A stretch of DNA of 64,000 nt from contig CBDCYR010000013.1 in the NCBI GenBank assembly GCA_965224275.1, positions 62,001-126,000 on the forward strand, in the 5' to 3' direction. A program made the translations under genes and the position numbers. The notes beneath the pieces were generated by a model. That model searched no databases. It had not been told where the DNA came from and saw only the letters and a program-made list of their open reading frames with translations. Origin of the DNA: CAUZWH01 sp965224275 (lineage in GTDB: Bacteria > Pseudomonadota > Alphaproteobacteria > SHVV01). The stretch's first letter is position 1. The number at the start of each line of letters is the position of its first letter. Below, piece after piece: positions 33,448 through 42,256 of this stretch.

Positions 33448-34491
33448 GTGATTTGGAGACGATATTTCGGCGCGGCGCTGGTCGTCGCCCTCTCATGGCT
33501 CGCGTTGGCCGCATCGGTAGATGCCGGTGAACCGCTGCGCGGTCTGGTATCGCGAATCAACGCCGTGAAACCCTACAGCGCTGCATGGGTGGGCGTTGAA
33601 CCCGCGGGCGAGTATTGGCGTGGCATTGGCTACGGTTTGGTTGAAGAAGCGCGGGCCGCCGGTATTGACCTGGCGAACATTCGCCTGGCAACCGGGCTCG
33701 ACCGCACCGACGAGCAGATTTTCCAGCTCGACGAGATGCGCGCACTCAAGCCGAACATCGTTTTTCTGTCACCGACGTCGTTCGATGGGTTGGACAAAGC
33801 CGTTGAGCGGTTGAGCGCCGCGGGCAGCAACGTGGTGGTGGTCGGCGCACCTATTCGTCGCGGCGCCGTCAAAGTCGGTGTGTTGCAAGACCAGGCTAAG
33901 ATCGGCGCGCGTATGGCCCGCTATGTCTGTGCCAGCGATCCGCAAGCACGGGTTGCGACAATTCCCGGCCCGGCCGGGATCATTTGGAGCCAACAAAGAT
34001 TTGACGCCTTCCGCTCCGTGCTCGCGGACGCCTGCCCGCAGGCGCAGCTCTACGGCAATCTCTACCGGCTCGATGTCAGTGTCCCGCACGGGCAGATCCA
34101 GATGGCCGACATCTTGATTAAATTTCCGCAGGCGAACTTCATCTACGCCGCGGCCGGATTGCTGGCGGACGGGGCGGCCAATGTACGGCTACGCATGCGG
34201 CACCCGGCAGTGATCGTCACCGGTGGCCTAACCCGGCGCGGCGCAGAAAATCTCCAGGCAGGTCACATTGCGATGGTGGTGTCGGAACCGGCGGTGTTGA
34301 TCGGACGACTGGCCGTCCAATATGCGCTTCGCGTGATCGAGAACAAAAGCCTGCCGGGAACGGTATCGGTTCCTTACCCCTATCCAGCACTCTTCGTACC
34401 CAATGTATCGCTGACACGCGGCCTACTCGAAGAGTATGACGTCGAAAGTTATGATCTCGCGCCGGCAACGTGGACACTCACGGCCGGCTAA
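33448..34491 (+). CDS. TorT/RbsB-like periplasmic sugar-type binding protein
   Basis: A 347-residue exported binding protein. The N-terminus (MIWRRYFGAALVVALSWLALAASVDA) is a signal peptide if translation begins at GTG 33448; the longer frame from 33283 overlaps the previous gene and the terminator and is rejected. The two-lobed type I periplasmic fold is suggested by PYSAAWVGVEPAGEYWRGIGYGLVEEA and VVVVGAPIRRGAVKVGV. It is homologous to the protein at 37456-38508. It may deliver a ligand to the CUT2-type ABC transporter at 40706-43237, or act as a sensor partner as TorT does. Confidence 0.8.
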   Translation: MIWRRYFGAALVVALSWLALAASVDAGEPLRGLVSRINAVKPYSAAWVGVEPAGEYWRGIGYGLVEEARAAGIDLANIRLATGLDRTDEQIFQLDEMRALKPNIVFLSPTSFDGLDKAVERLSAAGSNVVVVGAPIRRGAVKVGVLQDQAKIGARMARYVCASDPQARVATIPGPAGIIWSQQRFDAFRSVLADACPQAQLYGNLYRLDVSVPHGQIQMADILIKFPQANFIYAAAGLLADGAANVRLRMRHPAVIVTGGLTRRGAENLQAGHIAMVVSEPAVLIGRLAVQYALRVIENKSLPGTVSVPYPYPALFVPNVSLTRGLLEEYDVESYDLAPATWTLTAG

Positions 34492-34523
34492 CAGGCAGAG
34501 TTTTCTTGAGAGGGAGGTAAACA

Positions 34524-35312
34524 ATGGCGGATCTGTTTTCGCTAAAAGGCAAAGTCATTTTGATAACCGGCGCGTCACGCGGACTCGGTTACGCGATGGG
34601 AGAGGCGATGGCCGAGTATGGCGCTCATGTCGTGCTGAGCGGCCGTTCACAGGAAAAGATCGACGCCAAAGCGAAGCAATTAAGCGATCGTGGCCTGGCG
34701 GCTTCGACCTTGTGCATGGATGTTGGCGACCGTGACGCCTGCGTCGCCGGCATAAAGCAGGTGATCGATGCTCAAGGGCAGCTCGATGTTCTGGTCCACA
34801 ACGCGGGCAATGCGGAATATGCGCCGGTTACCGAGTATTCCACCGAAATGTGGCAGCGGTTGATCGACGTTCATCTGACCGCCGGGTTCGTCCTCTCGCG
34901 CGAAGCCGGCCGTCATATGGCCGAACGTGGCAAGGGCACAATCATCACTATCGGTTCGATCGCCGGCGGCAAGATAGCGTTCCCAACGATCCCCGCTTAT
35001 GCCGCTGCCAAGGCTGGTCTGGAAGGACTGACCAAACTGCTGGCGGTTGAACTCGGGCCAAAGGGTGTCACCGCAAACTGCATCGCGCCCGGCTATTTCC
35101 ACACCGAACTTGGCGGTACGTTGACGGAGGGTGAGGCACCGCCCGAGGCGGTCAAACCTTTCTACCGCCTGGTCGAAGAGCACACCCCGCTCGGTCGCTG
35201 GGCGCAGCCGAAGGAAATTGCCGGGCTCGGCGTCTTCCTGGCATCGGATGCGGCGTCCTACATGAACGGCGCGATCATCTATATCGACGGCGGTATGTCG
35301 GTTATGCAGTAG
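34524..35312 (+). CDS. Short-chain dehydrogenase/reductase
   Basis: A 262-residue classical SDR with the cofactor motif TGASRGLG, HNAG in place of the usual NNAG, a catalytic serine in TIGSIAGG and YAAAK. The C-terminal YIDGGMSVMQ is shared with the next gene. GAGAGGGAGG precedes the ATG. It is a paralog of the SDR that starts 10 bases downstream, so they are surely co-transcribed. It would oxidise or reduce an alcohol/ketone intermediate. The substrate is unknown, but its place among oxygenase and transporter genes suggests a dihydrodiol or hydroxyacid step. Confidence 0.9.
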   Translation: MADLFSLKGKVILITGASRGLGYAMGEAMAEYGAHVVLSGRSQEKIDAKAKQLSDRGLAASTLCMDVGDRDACVAGIKQVIDAQGQLDVLVHNAGNAEYAPVTEYSTEMWQRLIDVHLTAGFVLSREAGRHMAERGKGTIITIGSIAGGKIAFPTIPAYAAAKAGLEGLTKLLAVELGPKGVTANCIAPGYFHTELGGTLTEGEAPPEAVKPFYRLVEEHTPLGRWAQPKEIAGLGVFLASDAASYMNGAIIYIDGGMSVMQ

Positions 35313-35322
35313 AGGCAAGCCA

Positions 35323-36111
35323 ATGGCTGATTCACTCTCGCTGGAGGGGCGGGTCGCGTTCATCACCGGGGCATCGAAGGGCCTTGGCGGCGCAATGGCG
35401 ACGGCAATGGCCGAGCATGGTGCCCACGTGGTGATCAATAGCCGCAGCCAAGAGGACGTTGACGCCAAGGTTGCGACGCTCACCGCGGCCGGCCACGGCG
35501 CTTCGGGCATTGCCTTCGACGTTGCCGATACCGAAGCCGGTATTGCGGCTATCGCGCGGGTGATCGACGAGCAGGGCCGGCTCGATATCCTTGTGAACAA
35601 TGCCGGCGAATCTGTCCTCGGCGGGTTTACGGAATATTCGATCGACCTGTTTCGCCAGCACCTCGATACGCATGTAACCGGTGCGTTCGCGTTGAGCCGC
35701 GAGGCTGCGATTCACATGGTCGAGCGCGGCAGCGGCCGGATTATCAATATCTCTTCGATCCTTGGCGGCCGCATCGCCATGGCCGGCGGGCCGGCTTATG
35801 CCGCCGCGAAAGCCGGACTTGAAGGGCTCACCCGCGCCATGGCGGCCGAACTCGGGCCCAAGGGCGTGCTTTGCAACGCGATCGCGCCGGGCTACTTCCA
35901 CACCAATATCGGTGGCTTTATGAAAGAGGACGAACCGCTGCCCGAGTCGACCAAGGACTTCTATGATTTTTCGGTGAGCCACAATCCGCTCGGCCGCTGG
36001 GCCAAGCCGGCTGAGATTGGCGACCTCGCAGTCTATTTGGCGTCGGACGCCTCGTCCTACGTCAACGGCAGCATCATCACCATCGACGGTGGGCTCACGT
36101 CGATGCAGTAG
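35323..36111 (+). CDS. Short-chain dehydrogenase/reductase, paralog of the preceding gene
   Basis: A 262-residue SDR, the same length as its neighbour and similar throughout. It has TGASKGLG, NNAG, a serine in NISSILGG, YAAAK and the ending IDGGLTSMQ. The start lies 10 bases after the previous stop. It converges on the Rieske oxygenase gene, whose stop lies 20 bases away. The pair probably arose by tandem duplication and may act on the two successive or stereoisomeric alcohols of one pathway; that is inference. Confidence 0.9.
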   Translation: MADSLSLEGRVAFITGASKGLGGAMATAMAEHGAHVVINSRSQEDVDAKVATLTAAGHGASGIAFDVADTEAGIAAIARVIDEQGRLDILVNNAGESVLGGFTEYSIDLFRQHLDTHVTGAFALSREAAIHMVERGSGRIINISSILGGRIAMAGGPAYAAAKAGLEGLTRAMAAELGPKGVLCNAIAPGYFHTNIGGFMKEDEPLPESTKDFYDFSVSHNPLGRWAKPAEIGDLAVYLASDASSYVNGSIITIDGGLTSMQ

Positions 36112-36131
36112 CGGGTGTTTGCTGAGCCCGC

Positions 36132-37283
36132 TTACAACGCTTCGCCGTCACCGAGCAGCGCTTCGAGATAGGTGCGATGGCGGTGATGCATGGGGCCCTC
36201 GAGCTCGTGCATCGGGCCGCCCTCGAAGAAGCGTGACTTGAAGCCTTTTTGCAGTGACTTGAGCATTGCCAGATCTTCGGTTGCTGCCAACTCGATGAAA
36301 TCCCGCAAGACCTTCACCTTGGCATCGAACGCTGGCATTTCGAGCGCCTCGTTCGGTAGCATGGTCATGTAAGTGACCCGCGTGGTGTCCGCGTCGATTG
36401 GATAGGCGACGCAGGGCTGTAACAGGTCCTGACGGGCGAAGAAGTTGAAGTTGGGCCGCAAATAGTAGGTGTAGGCGAACTCAGGACCTTCTTTTTCCAG
36501 CCACGGCATCGGCTTGAACAGGATCTCACCGTCTGGCGCCATGGTTGCGCATTGGTAGCGGCCCTGCCAGCCATACTTGCTGAGCTCGCGGTTGAACGAC
36601 TCGCCTTCGAACGAGCCGCCAAAGCTCCCGGCGTGGATGACGTTGACGTGGTACATGTCGATATTGTTCTCCACCATCATCTTCCAATTGCATTCGAGGG
36701 TGTAGGTGAAGGAATCGACGACGTGGGTGTCTTCGGCACGCAGGAAAGCGGCGGCTTCGCGAACGCCGTCGGCATCGAGAAAGTCGTTCAGGCTGGGCGA
36801 GTTCGGGTCCAGGTTGATGAAGATAAAGCCAGCCCAGGTATCGATCTTGTGGCTCGCCAGCTTGCAGCTTTTGAAATCGTAGTCGCTGAACTGGCTTTGC
36901 TCCGGTGCGGCGATCAGCCCGCCCTGGAGATCGTACGTCCAGCCGTGAAATGGACACATGAAGTCTTTGCTGTTGCCCTCTCCGTGCGCGACTTCGACGC
37001 CGCGGTGGCGGCATACATTGGAGAGCGCGTTGAGCCCGCCCTGGTTGTCGCGGCTGATGATGATCGATTCGTCAATGATATCGATAACCCGATAGTCACC
37101 CGGATTGGGGAATTCCTCGACCCGGCCGACCATCAGCCAATCCTTCATGAACAATTTTTCTTTTTCGAGTTCGAGGATGTCGGGCGACGTGTAGTAGTAG
37201 CCGGGAATATGGCGCGACTTTGACTCGGCGACGCGGGCCAGTTCGAGGTCCTGAACCCGAACGAGTTCCTCAGCTGATTTCAT
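36132..37283 (-). CDS. Rieske non-heme iron oxygenase, catalytic (alpha) subunit
   Basis: A 383-residue ring-hydroxylating oxygenase. The Rieske cluster ligands are C91-x-H93 and C110-x2-H113 (CRHRGVEVAH...CPFHGW). The mononuclear iron site is D209-x2-H212-x4-H217 (IDMYHVNVIH). Such enzymes add O2 to aromatic rings or demethylate them, and need a reductase. The VanB-like reductase at 43369 and the ferredoxin at 1546 are the candidates in the window. ATG 37283 (MKSAEELVRV) follows GGGAGAG; 31 open codons upstream are rejected. It is divergent from a binding-protein gene, with a 172-base shared upstream region. No beta subunit gene is seen. Confidence 0.92.
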   Translation of the reverse strand: MKSAEELVRVQDLELARVAESKSRHIPGYYYTSPDILELEKEKLFMKDWLMVGRVEEFPNPGDYRVIDIIDESIIISRDNQGGLNALSNVCRHRGVEVAHGEGNSKDFMCPFHGWTYDLQGGLIAAPEQSQFSDYDFKSCKLASHKIDTWAGFIFINLDPNSPSLNDFLDADGVREAAAFLRAEDTHVVDSFTYTLECNWKMMVENNIDMYHVNVIHAGSFGGSFEGESFNRELSKYGWQGRYQCATMAPDGEILFKPMPWLEKEGPEFAYTYYLRPNFNFFARQDLLQPCVAYPIDADTTRVTYMTMLPNEALEMPAFDAKVKVLRDFIELAATEDLAMLKSLQKGFKSRFFEGGPMHELEGPMHHRHRTYLEALLGDGEAL

Positions 37284-37455
37284 CGTACTCTCCCTGCGCT
37301 GCCGGCTCGCGCAACCTGCAAATCTACGCGGAGCGAAGCGACTGTTTGACGGCCTGGAAGTATAACCTCTTAGCATGTTTTGACCGCCGGGGAATTCGAC
37401 TCACGCATAAGCCGCGCGGTAATATCCCGCGACTTCAGGAGAGGGAGGAGATCCG

Positions 37456-38508
37456 ATGAAACTTGTTTCAAGAGGGGCGGCGCTCGTGCTGGCGGCAGTG
37501 GTGCTTTATGCGCTTGGCGTTGTCACGCCGGCCCAGGCGGCGGACGTCGATCGCATGCTTGGCGTCGTCGAGCCGGTGATGGCAAAAAAGAAATACCGGC
37601 TGGTTTATCTGACGGCCGACATTAACCAGGCGTTTTTTCTCGGTGCCGCCTACGGCGTTGTCGATGAAGCCGAGCGCTCAGGCGCGGAGGTCGTTCGCGT
37701 TTTTTCAGCTGGTGGCTACGGCAAAGTCGCCGAGCAGATCGGACAAATGGAAACGGCGCGCGCCATGGGCGTCGATGCCGTCATCCTATTGTCGTCGGCC
37801 TATAACGGCTTCGAAAAGCAGATCAAACGGCTTACCGATAGCGGCATCAAAGTGATCCTGTTGGGTGCGCCCATCAACTCCAAGGATGCGTCCCTGATCA
37901 TCGCCCAGAACGAGGGTGGACTCGGGGGCATGATGGCCAAACACATTTGCGCGAAAAAGCCGGGCGCGACCGTCGCGACCCTGCCTGGACCGCCTGGCGT
38001 GGCTTGGAACAAGCTCCGCTTCGAGGGTTTCCAAAAGGAAGCCAAGAGCTGCAACCTTAATCTGGTCGGCAATACCTACAAGGGTCACATCACGATCGAG
38101 GAAGCTCAGTCTCAGACTACCGATCTGCTGCTGAAGTATCCGGATACCGACTATATCTACGCGGTAGCTGGCGTGTTCGGTGTTGGCGCGGCACAGGTGG
38201 CCAAGCGCATGAAGCACAAGGCCAAAGTGGTCACCGCGGTGGTTTACGAGAAAACCGTCGAGATGATCAAAGACGGCTATATCAGCATGGCCGTTGCCGA
38301 GCCGGCAGTTTTGTTTGGCCGTGCCAGCACGCAATACGCGATTCGTGTGTTGAACGGCGATCCCCTGCCCAACCTGGTGCCTGGGATCTTCGATTATCCG
38401 GCCGCGTTCGTGCGCAACCTCGCGATCACGAAAAAGGAACTCGGTAGCTACGATCTCTACAACTACGATCTGCCACCGATTGGCTGGAAGCCCAAACAGC
38501 TCCAATAG
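37456..38508 (+). CDS. TorT/RbsB-like periplasmic binding protein
   Basis: A 350-residue exported protein. The signal peptide is clear (MKLVSRGAALVLAAVVLYALGV...PAQA, cleavage before ADVDRML). Two Rossmann-like lobes contain YRLVYLTADINQAFFLGAAYG and VTAVVYEKTVEMIKDGYISMAVAEP. It is homologous to the protein at 33448. It is divergent from the Rieske oxygenase, which suggests shared control. It probably feeds the CUT2-type ABC transporter encoded 2.2 kb downstream. The ribosome-binding sequence GAGAGGGAGGAG precedes the ATG. Confidence 0.87.
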   Translation: MKLVSRGAALVLAAVVLYALGVVTPAQAADVDRMLGVVEPVMAKKKYRLVYLTADINQAFFLGAAYGVVDEAERSGAEVVRVFSAGGYGKVAEQIGQMETARAMGVDAVILLSSAYNGFEKQIKRLTDSGIKVILLGAPINSKDASLIIAQNEGGLGGMMAKHICAKKPGATVATLPGPPGVAWNKLRFEGFQKEAKSCNLNLVGNTYKGHITIEEAQSQTTDLLLKYPDTDYIYAVAGVFGVGAAQVAKRMKHKAKVVTAVVYEKTVEMIKDGYISMAVAEPAVLFGRASTQYAIRVLNGDPLPNLVPGIFDYPAAFVRNLAITKKELGSYDLYNYDLPPIGWKPKQLQ

Positions 38509-38518
38509 CGGGTTGGAA

Positions 38519-38546
38519 GGGACCGGTGATTTCGATCGCCGGTCCC
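38519..38546. terminator. Hairpin after binding-protein gene (weak terminator)
   Basis: A perfect 8-bp stem (GGGACCGG and CCGGTCCC) with a 12-base loop lies just after the binding-protein stop. No T-run follows, so it may attenuate transcription or protect the 3' end of the abundant binding-protein message. Confidence 0.45.
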
Positions 38547-38568
38547 GCCTAGACGCCGGAGGACGATG

Positions 38569-39369
38569 ATGGCCACGGCAGAGTTTGCGGAACCGGCGCC
38601 AAGTTTCTCGGTCGCCGGAAAGGTCGCGCTTATTACGGGTTCGACGTCGGGGATTGGTTTTGGCGTCGCCGAAATGATGGCCTCGTCCGGCGCCAAAGTC
38701 ATGATTTCGGGGCGTGACGAGACCCGGGGCGAGGAAGCCGTTCAGTCGATCGGAGAAGCCGGCGGTGACGCGCGCTTCACGAAGGGCGATATAACCGATC
38801 CCAACCACTGCCAGGAGATGGTTGATCAAACCGTAAGCGCATTCGGACGAATAGATGTTCTGGTCAATAGCGCCGGGGCGCTCCACAACGGCACCGCGGA
38901 TTCGATTTCAATCGACGACTGGGCCCATACCATCAACGTCAACGTTAATGCCGTTTTCTACCTGTGCCGGGCCGTAATTCCGCAGATGAAGGAGCAAGGC
39001 GGTGGTGCCATCGTGAATATTGGCTCCGATTGGGGCCTGGTCGGCGGTATCAACGCCTTGGCCTATTGTGCCAGCAAAGGCGCTCTGATGCAGATGACCC
39101 GATCGATGGCGGTCGATCACGCCAGGGACGGCATTCGCGTCAACGCAGTATGTCCGGGCGCGACCGACACACCGATGCTGTGGGACGAATTCGAGCAGAT
39201 CGGTGTTTCGGCGATGGAGGGAGAGGCGGCGACGGTACAATCCATTCCGCTTGGGCGAATCGCACAGGTCAATGAAGTTGCACCGGCGGTCGTTTTTCTC
39301 GCCTCGGATGCCGCCGCCTATATTACCGGCGCGATCCTGCCGGTGGACGGCGGCAGTACCGCAGATTAG
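38569..39369 (+). CDS. Short-chain dehydrogenase/reductase
   Basis: A 266-residue classical SDR with TGSTSGIG, NSAG, a catalytic serine in NIGSDWG and YCASK. It ends PVDGGSTAD. It is not a close paralog of the two SDRs upstream. Two ATGs stand in tandem; the second (38569) is preferred because GGAGGA then has a 5-base spacing, against 2 for the first. It would oxidise a hydroxyl intermediate with NAD(P). It lies between a binding-protein gene and an amidohydrolase-2 gene on the same strand. Confidence 0.9.
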   Translation: MATAEFAEPAPSFSVAGKVALITGSTSGIGFGVAEMMASSGAKVMISGRDETRGEEAVQSIGEAGGDARFTKGDITDPNHCQEMVDQTVSAFGRIDVLVNSAGALHNGTADSISIDDWAHTINVNVNAVFYLCRAVIPQMKEQGGGAIVNIGSDWGLVGGINALAYCASKGALMQMTRSMAVDHARDGIRVNAVCPGATDTPMLWDEFEQIGVSAMEGEAATVQSIPLGRIAQVNEVAPAVVFLASDAAAYITGAILPVDGGSTAD

Positions 39370-39500
39370 TACGGGTTTCAGGTCGCTGTTGCAGACGAGA
39401 CCCCTCCAAAACTATACTTCGGACGGCCCAAAAGAGATGCGCGGGATGATGCCCAAACGTGATCGCTAATCCCACGCATGTAGCTCATCGAAGGAGATCA

Positions 39501-40625
39501 ATGATGACGAAACGAATGGTCATTTCGGCTGACTCGCATGTCGTCGAACCTGACGACCTCTGGACCAAGGCGATTGGCCATAAGTGGGGCGACAAAGTCC
39601 CCCATATCGTCGAGGAACATCAGGGCGAGAAGGGCCCATGGCTATTTTGCGGCAAGGAATACATAAACCTTTCCGGCGCCGCCGACGTGGACGACGAAAC
39701 CCGGGACAAGCTGGACCGCGCCAACGAAGATCCCGCTGTTCGTCTGGAATGCCTGGATGAGGATAGCATCTATGCCGAGGTGCTGTATTCGACGACGACC
39801 ATGTTGTTGATGCGCGCCGACACCGATGCGCTGGTCCGAGACGGCTGCGCCGTTTTCAATGACTGGATGATCGACTACTGCAGCCAGGCGCCAAAGCGAC
39901 TATACGGCTGCGGTCAGATCCATATGGATGATCCGGAGTGGGCCTGCAACGAACTCGACAAGCTGGCCAAGGCCGGCATGCGTTCGGTCATGATCAACAC
40001 CGATATGCGCCCCTATTGGCCACGCTACCAGGATCCCGTTTACGACCGCTTCTGGGCCAAGGCCGAAGAAGCCGGTATCCCGATCATGATCCACATCGTG
40101 GCCGGCAATAAGCGTGATCCGTTCACGACATTTGGTGACGAGCGTAAGGACGTGTCGCGGATGCTGATGGACCTGTTCACCGATGGGCCGATTACGCTCG
40201 CCAATGAGTTCATCTTCGGCGGCATCATGGACCGGTTCCCGAACCTGACGGTGATCCTCGGCGAATATGAAGTGTCGTGGTTCCCTTATTGGTTGTTCCG
40301 CGCCGAGCAAGTACAGGACATTTTCATTCCCATGATCGGGGGGACCCCGCCAAAGCAGAAAGTGCGCGAGTATATGAAACGCATCGGCCAGGGAATCATC
40401 GATGATCCCTACGTGTCTTCGGCCAAGGACCTGCTGGAGTGGGACATGGTGATGTGGGGGTCGGATTTCCCGCACCCGCGTTGCACCTATCCGGATTCAC
40501 TCAAGGTAATCGACGAGAAGCTGGGTCACTTAGGCCCGGAGATGATTGAGAAGGTCACGATTACCAACGCGGCGCGCATCTACAACATCGATGTGCCGCA
40601 GGAGATGCTGCAAGCGGCGGAATAA
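39501..40625 (+). CDS. Amidohydrolase-2 family metal-dependent hydrolase/decarboxylase (ACMSD-like)
   Basis: A 374-residue TIM-barrel protein with the family opening D11-x-H13 (ISADSHVVEP), a barrel histidine in IMIHIVAG and the C-terminal aspartate in MWGSDFPHPRCTYPDS. ACMSD-like enzymes decarboxylate aromatic or muconate-type acids, and relatives hydrolyse C-C or amide bonds; sequence alone does not decide which. The start is at one of two adjacent ATGs behind AAGGAG. A strong terminator follows. In context it may act on the product of the Rieske oxygenase. Confidence 0.87.
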   Translation: MMTKRMVISADSHVVEPDDLWTKAIGHKWGDKVPHIVEEHQGEKGPWLFCGKEYINLSGAADVDDETRDKLDRANEDPAVRLECLDEDSIYAEVLYSTTTMLLMRADTDALVRDGCAVFNDWMIDYCSQAPKRLYGCGQIHMDDPEWACNELDKLAKAGMRSVMINTDMRPYWPRYQDPVYDRFWAKAEEAGIPIMIHIVAGNKRDPFTTFGDERKDVSRMLMDLFTDGPITLANEFIFGGIMDRFPNLTVILGEYEVSWFPYWLFRAEQVQDIFIPMIGGTPPKQKVREYMKRIGQGIIDDPYVSSAKDLLEWDMVMWGSDFPHPRCTYPDSLKVIDEKLGHLGPEMIEKVTITNAARIYNIDVPQEMLQAAE

Positions 40626-40652
40626 GACACCGCCGTCGCTAACGAGACAGAT

Positions 40653-40690
40653 AAGACCGGGTCCTGCGATCGCAGGCCCGGTCTTTATCT
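40653..40690 (+). terminator. Intrinsic terminator after amidohydrolase-2 gene
   Basis: AAGACCGGGtCCTGC pairs with GCAGGcCCGGTCTT around GATC and is followed by a short T-rich run. The ribosome-binding GGGGAGG of the following ABC ATPase begins directly after it. Confidence 0.85.
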
Positions 40691-40705
40691 TTGCGGGGAG
40701 GAACA

Positions 40706-42244
40706 TTGTCGACACCGGGTACTTCGGTCCTGGAGGTCAAGGGCCTGCAGAAATCGTTCGGCGCAACGCGCGCGTTGGCGGGCGCGTCGATCTCGGTTAA
40801 TGCCGGCGAGGTTCATGTTCTGCTCGGCGAAAACGGTTCCGGAAAATCAACGCTGGCCAAGATCGTTGCCGGTATCCACACCGCTGACGCTGGCGAGATC
40901 CTGGTCAATGGCGGGGTTAGACAGATCAGTGACGCGCGCACGTCGCGTGCGCTTGGTATTGCCATTGTCTTTCAGGAGCTTTCCCTAGCACCCGATCTCA
41001 GCGTTGCCGACAATCTCTTCCTGGGGCGGGAAAACGCCAGACACCCATTCGCGATGCTGGATCGAGGCAGTGAGCGCCGGACTGGCCACGAGGTGCTCAA
41101 ACGCCTCGAAACCACGATCAATCTCGACGCGCCGGTCAAGACCCTGTCGATCGCGCAGAAACAGATCGTCGAGGTCGCCAAGGCGCTGTTGCAGCAGCCG
41201 CTGATTATGATCCTCGACGAGCCGACGGCGACGTTGACCGAGCGCGAGAAGGAACATCTCTTCGCGGTTATTCGCAGGCTGCGCAATGACGGTGTGGCGC
41301 TTCTCTACATCACCCATCACCTGCGCGAGATTCAAGAGATCGGTGATCGCGTAAGTGTGATGCGCGACGGCGAGGTTGTGATTACAACCGAGATTTCGCC
41401 TGAGTTAACCGAACTACGTTTGCTCGAACTCCTGACCGGCCGTGCGATCTCCGCGGAGGTAGATCGGACTGCGCCGGCCGATGCCTCTCCCTTACTGCGC
41501 ATCGACGATCTCTATACGGAGGAAGATTGTCACGGCGTCAGTCTCTACGTAAGACCGGGTGAGATCGTGGGGCTCTACGGCGTCGTCGGGTGCGGGCGCG
41601 AGCGGGTTGCCGGCGCCTTGGTCGGCCTGGAGCGTCCGAGTGGAGGTTCGATGACGCTCGAAGGGGTGCCGTTCTTGCCAGGGAGTCCGGGTGATGCGTT
41701 GGCCAAGGGTGTGGGATATCTCCCGGTCGATCGCAAGGAGAATGGTATTCTTCCGGCGCGCTCGATTCGCGAGAATCTGAATCTCTCCAGTCTCGCGACA
41801 TTTGCGACGGTCCAGGTCATCAGCCCGCGCCGTGAGCGCGGGCCAACATTGACGCACCTGGCCAGGCTCGGCGTCCGCTTCGGCTCGGCCGAGTCGCCAA
41901 TCACCAGTCTCAGCGGCGGCAATCAGCAGAAGGTGTTGTTCGGGCGCGCCACGGGGTCGAGCCCCAAGCTTCTGGTCCTTGAAGATCCAACCGCCGGGAT
42001 CGATATGGGCGCCAAACTCGAGCTCTACGATCAGATCAAAGATTGGGCCGCGGACGGAATGAGTTTTCTGTGGCTATCGAGCGACCTGGTCGAGACGCTC
42101 ATGCTGTGCCATCGAGCCTACACGATGTATGACGGGCGTATCGTCGATGAATTCGTCAACCCCACGCTCGCCGATGAAGAGGCGGTCCTCGCGGGCGTTT
42201 TGGGCCGAAATTTCCCCCAAACGGACGCGGGCAGTGCAGGTTAG
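40706..42244 (+). CDS. CUT2-type ABC sugar transporter ATP-binding protein (RbsA/MglA-like, two ATPase domains)
   Basis: A 512-residue fused ATPase. The first domain has a full Walker A (GENGSGKST, 41-49), LSIAQKQ signature and Walker B LIMILDEPTATLT. The second has the degenerate Walker A normal for this group (GVVGCGRERVAG), signature LSGGNQQK and LLVLEDPTAGIDMG. It starts at TTG 40706, five bases after GGGGAGG; no ATG is available. It energises import through the permease encoded next, of a ligand brought by the TorT/RbsB-like proteins. In catabolic loci such transporters can carry non-sugar substrates. Confidence 0.9.
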   Translation: MSTPGTSVLEVKGLQKSFGATRALAGASISVNAGEVHVLLGENGSGKSTLAKIVAGIHTADAGEILVNGGVRQISDARTSRALGIAIVFQELSLAPDLSVADNLFLGRENARHPFAMLDRGSERRTGHEVLKRLETTINLDAPVKTLSIAQKQIVEVAKALLQQPLIMILDEPTATLTEREKEHLFAVIRRLRNDGVALLYITHHLREIQEIGDRVSVMRDGEVVITTEISPELTELRLLELLTGRAISAEVDRTAPADASPLLRIDDLYTEEDCHGVSLYVRPGEIVGLYGVVGCGRERVAGALVGLERPSGGSMTLEGVPFLPGSPGDALAKGVGYLPVDRKENGILPARSIRENLNLSSLATFATVQVISPRRERGPTLTHLARLGVRFGSAESPITSLSGGNQQKVLFGRATGSSPKLLVLEDPTAGIDMGAKLELYDQIKDWAADGMSFLWLSSDLVETLMLCHRAYTMYDGRIVDEFVNPTLADEEAVLAGVLGRNFPQTDAGSAG

Positions 42245-42256
42245 GTCGGGTTTGTC